The notes under the pieces were generated by a model, which ran no database searches, was not told where the DNA came from, and saw only the letters and a list, made by a program, of their open reading frames with translations. Positions 1 to 5,605 of a stretch of DNA of 9,332 nt are shown here, piece by piece. This DNA comes from Lentisphaerota bacterium (lineage in GTDB: Bacteria; Verrucomicrobiota; Lentisphaeria; Oligosphaerales; Oligosphaeraceae), in contig JAAZIY010000316.1 of the NCBI GenBank assembly GCA_012800625.1, positions 1 through 9,332 of the forward strand, given 5' to 3'. The position numbers and the translations under genes are program-made. Every line of letters begins with the position of its first letter. Positions within the stretch are counted from its first letter, which is position 1.

Positions 1-70
1 CAAAACAATGGATGACGGCCGTGAAATATCATTGATCCGGCAAAGCCATCCCGTCCAAAAAGCCTTTGAA

Positions 71-143
71 CCGCTTGCCCGTTTTGGTTTGTTGGGAAAA
101 GGGAGCCGGACGAAGCAGAAAAACCCGACGAAATAGCATGAAA
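71..143 (+). repeat. 73-bp interspersed direct repeat, left copy
   Basis: This begins ccgcttgcccgttttggttt and ends around the aaatagcatgaaa stretch. It matches 9183-9254 in the same orientation with one single-base gap (gggagcc versus ggagcc) and about four substitutions. The copy sits between a CCCGTCCAAAAAGCC motif on its left and a decamer array on its right. It has no strong internal inverted repeat and no supported reading frame, because the gap breaks any shared plus-strand frame. Confidence 0.85.
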
Positions 144-185
144 GACGCAAATTTTTGGCGCAATGCCCCTTTTAGACGAAGATGA

Positions 186-215
186 CTTGGTGTGCCTTAG
201 TGTGTCTTCGTGTCC
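186..215 (+). repeat. Decamer array 1 (three 10-bp units)
   Basis: Three contiguous 10-bp units read cttggtgtgc, cttagtgtgt and cttcgtgtcc. They are followed by aaatt, five bases and ccggctg (226-232), the same trailer in the same spacing as after the array at 5410-5449. The array ends 21 bp from the GH20 stop codon on the opposite strand, so in the GH20 transcript it would read as GGACACGAAG-like repeats in the 3' untranslated region. Confidence 0.85.
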
Positions 216-236
216 AAATTCCTGCCCGGCTGCCTG

Positions 237-2129
237 CTAGACGGGGTCTGAATCAGTGGGCATTTCCCGGTTTTTTCTGGCCAGTTTTACCGTCACGCTG
301 CTGATTTCCGCGCTGATTTCCCGGTTTTGCCAGGCCAGGTCCGAGTCAGGCTCCCCCATCCAGCAGACCTTGCAGTCGTCGTCCATGACGAACTGCGGGT
401 CCTGCACTTTTCCCTGCGCCTGCACTTGGACGGGCAGATATTTTTGCTTTTGCAGCTCTGCACTCACATAACAGAGCCCCTGGCCGCCATAGCCGCAGGT
501 CTCCAATTCCACAGACTCGGGCACTTCATCTGATTCCAGCAGGAAGACGCGTTCAAAATAGGTGCTTGACACCGGCGAGCCTTTGAAAACTCCGCTGGCG
601 ACAGGTCTTTTTTCGCCGCCTGTATGAATGCTCAACTTCGAATGCATGGCGCCATGCTCTTCGGGCAAACAGAAAAGCAGCTTCAAATATCTGCCCTGCA
701 AAACCCTCTCAATAATTGAGTGCAGCTTCTCTAGAATGCTGTCAAACTCGAGCTTGATCACGTTTGGCTGTATGCCGCCGCGCCAAAGCTCCCACATTTC
801 AGCATAGCGCGCAGCCAAATAACGCAAACGCTGCAAAACGACCTGCATTTTTTGGGCTGAATCGGGGTTTCTGATACCATAGATATAGTCTCTTATATTT
901 TCCTTAAGCTCAAAGCCGGCCTGCTGCAGCTCCAGGCAAACAATTATTTCTTTGATAACTCGCTGTCCCAGCTCGCCTTGTACGAGCGCCTGTTTTTCCT
1001 GCAACACTTCGAGCTGCAAAGCTATATTTGCGTACGAAGAAAAGTCCAGGCCATTGAAATCATAGCATAGCAGGGCATTTTCGCTTAGGAAAGAGTTGAA
1101 TATGGCGTAATGCTTTTCGGTATAGGAGCGCAATGCCGCAAAAAGCAAGTCGTCCTCGCATTGCAGGAGCCTGGCCATGCTCTGCTTAAAGCTGAGCAAG
1201 TCCTCTTGCGGATTGTTCTTTTCCCAAAAACGTCCCACGTAGGCCAGGCTGGGCAGGTCGCGATAAATCAGCTTCACATGCGCGCGCCACACTGTCATAA
1301 TGCCGCCAAGCAGATGCTTACTGTTTGCCGGGGCAAAACGGCTGAGGCTGCGGGCATTGCAGCTGGAGTAGACGGCGGGGCAGAGCAAGTAGTCAAAGCC
1401 CAGTCGCTCATATTCGGCCAGGCTATTTATACGTTTGCGCAGGCCAAAATGACTCACGCTGCTGTAGCAATCGTCTTGATATTGCCAGTGGGCCATGATC
1501 AGGTCTCGCGGCAGCTGCGCCAAGGCCCTGGGGTACTGCTCGAGCATGTCGTCCCACATAATGCAGCGTCGTCCAAGCTTATGCTTCACTATATGTATGC
1601 AGCGCAGCATAAAACTGACATAGCTGCGCTCCTCCTTGGCAAAGTCAAAGTCATCCCCCATGCATTTATCACAGAAAGCCGTGTCCCAGGCCTCGTCTCC
1701 GCCTATATGCAGATATTCCGAGGGCACCAGTTCAGCCAGCTCGCCAAGATACCTCTCGATGAAATCGTATACTTCCGGGTTTGAGTTACAAAAATTACCG
1801 CGTTGATCCCCCCAGAAGCGGCTGCCCTGCTCGAGGTATTTTTGCATGCCCTCGTATTTCAGCAGCGAGGTGACATAGGTCAGGTTTGTAGTCGGGATGA
1901 CATCCAGTCCTTGGCTGCGAGCATAGTCCACCATGCTACGAATCTGCTCGGCGTCATAGGCTTCTTCCGGGCTGGGAAAGGGGTGCGAGGGCAGCCTGAG
2001 GCGCCAGGCTATATAGAACATAAGCGTGTTATAGCCGGAGTCTACCAGAAAGTCCACATAGAGCTTAAAAAAGTCAAAGGTCTCCTTTTGGCGGTTCAAG
2101 TCTATCTGGGCGGCACGAATCTTGTACAT
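237..2129 (-). CDS. GH20 (beta-N-acetylhexosaminidase-like) glycoside hydrolase
   Basis: Likely an exo-acting hydrolase removing terminal GlcNAc or GalNAc from glycans. Numbering from the chosen ATG (630 residues), the N-terminal TIM-barrel half carries AAQIDLNR at 6-13 and the family hallmark HIGGDE at 141-146, where D145 and E146 would be the substrate-assisted catalytic pair. Likely active-site aromatics are W192 in a WDDM motif, HWQY at 214-217 and W281 in TVWRAH. A CxxC (153-156) follows the catalytic motif. There is no signal peptide or membrane segment, so the enzyme is probably cytosolic and acts on imported oligosaccharides. About 300 residues follow the barrel: a helical stretch, then a part after about 500 that I do not recognise. 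The usual PGH-type barrel motif is not apparent, so it is a divergent member. An upstream TTG at 2174 is open, but only the ATG has an AGGAG six bases ahead. It lies last in a minus-strand run behind the SIS-domain gene. Family assignment is firm; exact substrate is unknown. Confidence 0.82.
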   Translation of the reverse strand: MYKIRAAQIDLNRQKETFDFFKLYVDFLVDSGYNTLMFYIAWRLRLPSHPFPSPEEAYDAEQIRSMVDYARSQGLDVIPTTNLTYVTSLLKYEGMQKYLEQGSRFWGDQRGNFCNSNPEVYDFIERYLGELAELVPSEYLHIGGDEAWDTAFCDKCMGDDFDFAKEERSYVSFMLRCIHIVKHKLGRRCIMWDDMLEQYPRALAQLPRDLIMAHWQYQDDCYSSVSHFGLRKRINSLAEYERLGFDYLLCPAVYSSCNARSLSRFAPANSKHLLGGIMTVWRAHVKLIYRDLPSLAYVGRFWEKNNPQEDLLSFKQSMARLLQCEDDLLFAALRSYTEKHYAIFNSFLSENALLCYDFNGLDFSSYANIALQLEVLQEKQALVQGELGQRVIKEIIVCLELQQAGFELKENIRDYIYGIRNPDSAQKMQVVLQRLRYLAARYAEMWELWRGGIQPNVIKLEFDSILEKLHSIIERVLQGRYLKLLFCLPEEHGAMHSKLSIHTGGEKRPVASGVFKGSPVSSTYFERVFLLESDEVPESVELETCGYGGQGLCYVSAELQKQKYLPVQVQAQGKVQDPQFVMDDDCKVCWMGEPDSDLAWQNREISAEISSVTVKLARKNREMPTDSDPV

Positions 2130-2135
2130 AGCGAT

Positions 2136-2140
2136 CTCCT
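2136..2140 (-). promoter_or_regulatory. Ribosome binding site deciding the GH20 start
   Basis: On the minus strand AGGAG lies six bases upstream of the ATG at 2129-2127. The alternative TTG start at 2174 would add 15 residues that do not align with GH20 N-termini, and its upstream sequence contains the repeat motif at 2181-2195 rather than a purine-rich site. This supports 2129 as the start. Confidence 0.75.
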
Positions 2141-2180
2141 GCAATGTGTGGTTTCCAACGAACAAGGCTTTCAAGCAAAT

Positions 2181-2220
2181 CCCGTCAAAAAAGCCAATTG
2201 GACACTAAATCACACTAAAA
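2181..2220. repeat. Decamer array 2 with companion motif
   Basis: The companion motif cccgtcaaaaaagcc (2181-2195) is followed by two 10-bp units, gacactaaat and cacactaaaa (2201-2220). These are the complementary-strand version of the decamer (TTAGTGT on the minus strand). The element fills part of the 141-bp gap between the SIS gene and the GH20 gene, about 70 bp ahead of the GH20 start. It is the most degenerate of the five arrays. Confidence 0.6.
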
Positions 2221-2270
2221 ACCAAACTTGCCTGCCGTAGCGTCACTGCTTCCTTGAGTTTGCCGCAGTC

Positions 2271-3026
2271 TTAAACCACCGGATAAAGGTGATGTATGCG
2301 ATGCTTATACTTATCAACCAAGGGGTTGTTATGCTCATCGCAGCCCGGGATGTTATTGCTGATCCAGACTTCGGGCTGCACCCCCATCTGTACCAGGCGG
2401 CTGATGGTTTCAGTCATCAGGCAGTTAAGCACAAAACAGGTAAGGATAGTGGCACTGGGGGTGATTTCCTGCTCCAGCTTATCGACTTTGAGCACGGCGT
2501 CGGGATAAGGCACATGGTTGTCGATGGCCACTTCAGCCAGCTCATGAATGTTTTTCTTGGAGGGATGCCGCCACTTGAAATTCATGGGCACCTGCTTGGC
2601 GAAACTATGGGAGTTTACCGTGATCAGTTTCACCCCGCGTTTTTGAGCCTCCAAGGCCACATCAACGGCAATCGGATTCAAGCCGTAAAAATTGACCAGG
2701 ATAAGGGGGTCGCCCGGATTCACATCGTAGTAGTTCAATATATATGGTGCCAGTCCGGTAATTTTCGCAGTGGTGGGCTGCGCGCTCAGGATATTAGTGC
2801 CGGAGGGGAACATGGCGTTGATCTTGGTAAGACCCCCGGCGCGCCAGAAAATCTCCATGGCGGCCACCGCGGAATGGCCGCCGGCTCCAAAGACATGAAT
2901 AAGCCGGTCCTCTGCATAGCATTGCGCCAGCAACTCGGCGGCAGCGCCCAGGTTTTCGCTTTCCTCGAGCAGAATCTTCTGCATTAAATCACTCAGAATC
3001 ACTTGATAATCTTGTAACAGACCCAT
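2271..3026 (-). CDS. SIS-domain phosphosugar-binding protein (COG4821/PRK02947 type)
   Basis: A single-domain sugar-isomerase (SIS) fold protein of 251 residues, close to the usual length of this family. Visible landmarks are the phosphosugar-binding loop HVFGAGGHS at 44-52 followed by IFWRAGGL at 59-66, LILVNFYGLNP at 108-118, DNHVPYPDAVL at 169-179, and the characteristic C-terminal block PEVWISNNIPGCDEHN at 218-233. The last block is what separates this family from GmhA, KpsF or AgaS-type SIS proteins. The family is mostly uncharacterised. From memory, the Streptomyces protein NagS, a SIS protein acting on GlcNAc-6-phosphate, may be a relative; the link is not proven here. Position just ahead of a GH20 hexosaminidase supports a role on a phosphorylated amino sugar. 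No membrane segment, so cytosolic. The ATG start has GAAAGGAT about eight bases upstream. The reaction itself is not known from sequence. Confidence 0.85.
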   Translation of the reverse strand: MGLLQDYQVILSDLMQKILLEESENLGAAAELLAQCYAEDRLIHVFGAGGHSAVAAMEIFWRAGGLTKINAMFPSGTNILSAQPTTAKITGLAPYILNYYDVNPGDPLILVNFYGLNPIAVDVALEAQKRGVKLITVNSHSFAKQVPMNFKWRHPSKKNIHELAEVAIDNHVPYPDAVLKVDKLEQEITPSATILTCFVLNCLMTETISRLVQMGVQPEVWISNNIPGCDEHNNPLVDKYKHRIHHLYPVV

Positions 3027-3079
3027 GACCTCATCCTTTCTATGCTTACGTTGAATTTCACTACTGCCCTATGCTAGAC

Positions 3080-3124
3080 CGCGTCCAAAAAACCCTTCGT
3101 GGCCCTTCGTGGCCCTTCGTGTCC
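3080..3124 (+). repeat. Decamer array 3 with companion motif
   Basis: The companion motif cgcgtccaaaaaaccc (3080-3095) runs directly into three near-identical 10-bp units, cccttcgtgg twice and cccttcgtgt plus cc (3093-3124). This is the most regular array in the window. It ends six bases from the epmA stop codon and lies 67 bp ahead of the SIS start, so it fills most of the 104-bp gap between the two genes. Confidence 0.85.
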
Positions 3125-3130
3125 TCCCCC

Positions 3131-4096
3131 TCAGCTAGGAAAAGCCACGACTTGGTCTATGTTTTGCGCATCGCAGAGCAGCATGGCGAGGCGGTCCAGT
3201 CCTATGGCTATGCCGGCGCACTTGGGCATGCCCAGCCAAAGCGCGTTCATAAAGTCCTGGTCCATGTCGTAAACCGGGCGTCCTTGGCTTTGCCGCAGCC
3301 TGGCGCAGGCCTGGAAACGGCGCTCCTGCTCGGCGGGGTCGAGCAGCTCGCTGCAGGCATTGCCCAGCTCCAGGCCGCAGACATATAGCTCCCAGCGCTC
3401 GACGAAGCCGGGTTTGCCGGCCACAGGCGCGCTCAGGCCGCTGCATTCAAGCGGGTATTCGCTGAGGAAGCAGGGGCGCTCCAGACCCAAGTTAGGCTCC
3501 ACCTTGCTGACCAGGACCTCTTCGAAGCAGCCCTCTTGCAAGCATTGCTGCAGCTCGCGGGCGGCGTATTTGCGGAATGCCTGGCTTACGCTGATCTCAT
3601 CCCAGTCCGCGGCGAAGTCCAGTGTTTGGCCCTTAAAGCGGCAGCATAGTTCTTGCCGGCAGTCTTGCAGCACTGTTCTTAGCAGGCTGACGGTATCGCG
3701 CTGGATTTGCCTCCAGTCCGACTTGGCCCTATACCATTCGAGCATGCTGAATTCAGGCAGGTGCCGGGCGCCTTTTTCGTCTTTGCGGAAGCAGGGTCCG
3801 ATCTGATATATACGTTCATAGCCGGCGGCGAGCAGGCGTTTCATATGCAGTTCCGGGGAGGTGCGCAGGTACTGTCCCTCCGCCGCCGTCGCCTCGATAT
3901 AGTCTTCCAGCGCCGGAGCCGGCAGCCGCACTGGGGTTTCCACTGCCAGGAAGCCCTGTGCGGCGAACCATGCGCGGATGCTGGCCAGCATCCGCGCGCG
4001 CATTTGCAGCGCCGCTTTTTTCGCTGCCAGGCTTTCGCGGTCCGCCTGGGCGGCACGTAAATCACGCTTGAATTCAATAGTTTGTTTTTGCCTCAC
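3131..4096 (-). CDS. epmA: Elongation factor P--(R)-beta-lysine ligase EpmA (PoxA/GenX)
   Basis: A class II lysyl-tRNA-synthetase-like enzyme that activates (R)-beta-lysine with ATP and ligates it to a conserved lysine of elongation factor P, relieving stalling at polyproline stretches. At 321 residues it matches EpmA length and lacks the N-terminal OB-fold anticodon domain of LysRS. Visible are the VETP strand near 52-55, TSPELHMKRLL at 79-89, motif 2 as FRKDEKGARHLPEFSMLEWY at 103-122, VEPNLG at 199-204, ELGNACSEL at 243-251 and motif 3 GIAIGLDRLAML at 295-306. A297 corresponds to E. coli A298, where LysRS has glycine, which supports beta-lysine rather than alpha-lysine use. The start is GTG; a GGAGG lies upstream but about 14 bases away, so the first few residues are uncertain. 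It lies 86 bp behind the dehydrogenase gene. Neither efp nor epmB is in the window. Confidence 0.9.
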   Translation of the reverse strand: MRQKQTIEFKRDLRAAQADRESLAAKKAALQMRARMLASIRAWFAAQGFLAVETPVRLPAPALEDYIEATAAEGQYLRTSPELHMKRLLAAGYERIYQIGPCFRKDEKGARHLPEFSMLEWYRAKSDWRQIQRDTVSLLRTVLQDCRQELCCRFKGQTLDFAADWDEISVSQAFRKYAARELQQCLQEGCFEEVLVSKVEPNLGLERPCFLSEYPLECSGLSAPVAGKPGFVERWELYVCGLELGNACSELLDPAEQERRFQACARLRQSQGRPVYDMDQDFMNALWLGMPKCAGIAIGLDRLAMLLCDAQNIDQVVAFPS

Positions 4097-4182
4097 GGTC
4101 TTGCTGTCGTCCTCCAGTAGTGTCTCGGTTTTATGGGAATGCTGTGATGATATGGGCGCAATTTTCAGCCCTCGCCCCAGGC

Positions 4183-5229
4183 TTACAGCAGAACCTCCCG
4201 GCCCAGCTTGGCCGACTCGTAGAGCGCGCAGATGATCTTCATAATCACGACGGCTTCTTCAGGCCGGGCTATAGGCTCCTTATCTTCGAGTATGCATTCC
4301 ACAAAGTGCCTACTTTCCACATTGCCCCATTCCTCGTCTGGCTTCAGCACGGGGTTGGACTTGAGGATGCTACCCTGGAAGTCTTCGATCAGCGTCATTT
4401 TATCCCTGGCGTAAGCCAGTCCGCCCTTGTCGCCGTATAGTTCGACGAAGGTGTACTCCTCCTCGATATTAGAGGCCCAGCTGAACTCCAGCTGCATGGT
4501 GCAGCCATTGGCATAGCGCAGCATGCCCACGGCCAGGTCCTCGACATCATAGGTGCCGGTATAGCCGCTGGCTCTGGGGTTGAATGGCTGTCCATCGGCA
4601 AACTTGCTATAGGTCTGGCCGGAAACCGCCAGCGGTTCAGGGAAGCCCATCAGGTAGTTGCTCACGTCAATGAAATGCACTCCAAGATCGATCAGCGGTC
4701 CGCCGCCGGACTGTTCCCGGGTGGTGAACCAGCCGCCTTTGCCTGGTATGCCGCGGCGGCGCTTCCAGCCGCATTTGGCATGATATATCTCGCCCAGGCG
4801 ACCGGCCTCGACCAGCTTTTTGCCTAATTGAGCCCAGTTATTGAAGCGGTTGTTCAGGCCTATCATCAGCTTTTTGCCGCTGCGCTCTTTAGCTGCAACC
4901 ATCTGCTGCACCAGCTCCGGGGTCAAGGAGGCCGGCTTTTCACAATGCACATGGCAGCCGGCCTGCAAGGCCGCAATCGTAGCCGGAGCATGCACATGGT
5001 TAGGGGTGGCCACGCTGACCAAGTCCAAGTTTTCAGCCTCGAGCATCTCTTTGTAGTCGGTATATGAAGCCTCTGCGTTGAAAGCATCAGCCATCTGGTC
5101 TGCACGCTCGGCACGTATGTCGCAGACGGCGACCAGCTCGACTTTTTCAGCCAGCTTGGCATAGGAGGACAAATGTTTGCCGGCGCCGCAGCCGCCGGCG
5201 CCAATGACGCCGTAACGTAATTTTTTCAT
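4183..5229 (-). CDS. Gfo/Idh/MocA family NAD(P)-dependent oxidoreductase
   Basis: A 348-residue dehydrogenase of the glucose-fructose oxidoreductase / inositol dehydrogenase family, the normal size. The N-terminal Rossmann fold starts with YGVIGAGGCGAGKHL (6-20), an acidic D37 follows the second strand, VATPNHVH sits at 73-80, and the family EKP motif is at 97-99 with catalytic K98. The C-terminal alpha/beta domain carries the GGGPLIDLGVHFIDV block at 175-189, in which D181 and H185 fit the usual catalytic positions. The WKRRRGIPGKGGWFTT segment just before it resembles the subgroup common in Planctomycetes, Lentisphaerota and Paenibacillus. Substrate cannot be read from sequence: a sugar, sugar acid or inositol is likely. 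Cytosolic. The ATG is preceded by AAAGG at five bases. It is the first gene of the minus-strand run and is divergent from ydbH. Confidence 0.9.
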   Translation of the reverse strand: MKKLRYGVIGAGGCGAGKHLSSYAKLAEKVELVAVCDIRAERADQMADAFNAEASYTDYKEMLEAENLDLVSVATPNHVHAPATIAALQAGCHVHCEKPASLTPELVQQMVAAKERSGKKLMIGLNNRFNNWAQLGKKLVEAGRLGEIYHAKCGWKRRRGIPGKGGWFTTREQSGGGPLIDLGVHFIDVSNYLMGFPEPLAVSGQTYSKFADGQPFNPRASGYTGTYDVEDLAVGMLRYANGCTMQLEFSWASNIEEEYTFVELYGDKGGLAYARDKMTLIEDFQGSILKSNPVLKPDEEWGNVESRHFVECILEDKEPIARPEEAVVIMKIICALYESAKLGREVLL

Positions 5230-5264
5230 GATAGCCTTTCTTTAGAACAAAACTTTGCTTCTTT

Positions 5265-5288
5265 GCAGGCCTACAGGAAGTAGCCTGC
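5265..5288. other. Inverted repeat in the dehydrogenase leader
   Basis: GCAGG and CCTGC pair, followed after one bulged C by CTAC and GTAG, around a five-base loop AGGAA. It lies 36-59 bp upstream of the dehydrogenase ATG, so it could fold in that mRNA leader or be an operator. No regulator gene sits nearby to suggest which. Confidence 0.4.
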
Positions 5289-5317
5289 CGGAAGCGGGCG
5301 CAGCAGCATTGCTGGAT

Positions 5318-5346
5318 TTGACAAGCCCCGCCGGAAGACTTATACT
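5318..5346 (+). promoter_or_regulatory. Predicted sigma-70 promoter upstream of ydbH
   Basis: A perfect -35 hexamer TTGACA (5318-5323) is separated by exactly 17 bp from TATACT (5341-5346), one base away from the -10 consensus. Transcription would start near 5353 and run rightward into ydbH, leaving a leader of about 250 nt that contains decamer array 4 and several hairpins. It is the clearest promoter in the window. Confidence 0.65.
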
Positions 5347-5384
5347 TAGTGAGTGTACAAAAACCTTTTAGACCCTAGTGCAGC

Positions 5385-5454
5385 CCCGTCCAAGGCCCGA
5401 ACTTAAAGCCTTAGTGTGTCTTAGTGTATCTTCGTGTGTCTTAGTGTCCAAATT
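5385..5454 (+). repeat. Decamer array 4 with companion motif
   Basis: A degenerate companion motif cccgtccaaggccc (5385-5398) precedes four contiguous 10-bp units at 5410-5449: cttagtgtgt, cttagtgtat, cttcgtgtgt and cttagtgtcc. The following aaatt, five bases, and ccggctg (5460-5466) repeat the trailer seen after array 1. It lies within the predicted ydbH leader. Confidence 0.85.
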
Positions 5455-5459
5455 TCCAT

Positions 5460-5488
5460 CCGGCTGGAAGCCGGCGCTCTCAAAGCGC
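5460..5488. other. Two adjacent short hairpins in the ydbH leader
   Basis: CCGGCT-GGA-AGCCGG (5460-5474) forms a perfect six-base stem, followed at once by GCGCT-CTCAA-AGCGC (5474-5488). They share one base, so they would compete or stack. No T-tract follows, so a simple intrinsic terminator is unlikely. Confidence 0.5.
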
Positions 5489-5563
5489 GACACCTAACAA
5501 ATGTAATCTGTCTTTGAGGTTTTTCAGCCCGAACAGCGGTTATAAAACAGAGCGGCGCTTCCT

Positions 5564-5574
5564 GCGCTTCGCGC
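5564..5574 (-). repeat. GCGCGAAGCGC palindrome, copy 1 (reverse orientation)
   Basis: GCGCTTCGCGC on the plus strand is the exact reverse complement of the 11-mer present twice at the right edge (9291-9301 and 9321-9331). It has a four-base stem with a three-base loop and ends 31 bp before the ydbH ATG. Confidence 0.6.
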
Positions 5575-5605
5575 CTACAAGTCAGCCATATCAGCTTTTG
5601 CCAGC

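Larger units (their letters stand above)
1..236. other. Intergenic region downstream of the GH20 gene
   Basis: No gene can be supported here. All three forward frames hit stops early (13-15, 33-35 and 134-136), so at most the tail of a plus-strand gene enters from the left, and nothing identifies it. The stretch is made of repeats: a CCCGTCCAAAAAGCC motif at 50-64, a 73-bp repeat at 71-143 that recurs at the right end of the window, and a three-unit decamer array at 186-215 that runs almost up to the GH20 stop codon. No convincing hairpin plus T-tract terminator for the minus-strand gene is visible. Confidence 0.7.

Noticed and set aside
1..136. Tail of a plus-strand gene entering from the left
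   Set aside because: One frame is open to 134, but it reads through the CCCGTCCAAAAAGCC motif and the 73-bp repeat, and nothing in it is recognisable.
71..140. Short minus-strand ORFs beginning MLF in both copies of the 73-bp repeat
   Set aside because: Differences between the copies change amino acids (for example R to H and R to C) and the single-base gap shifts the frame, so they do not behave as coding sequence.
1110..1784. A 224-codon plus-strand open frame opposite the GH20 gene
   Set aside because: It lies wholly antisense to a well-supported catalytic domain and its product resembles no family; open antisense frames are common in this base composition.
2130..2174. TTG-started N-terminal extension of the GH20 protein
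   Set aside because: The ATG at 2129 has AGGAG at ideal spacing, and the extra 15 residues do not fit a GH20 start.
2289..2987. A 232-codon plus-strand open frame covering almost the whole SIS gene
   Set aside because: It mirrors the SIS coding frame, and the SIS protein has clear family motifs from end to end.
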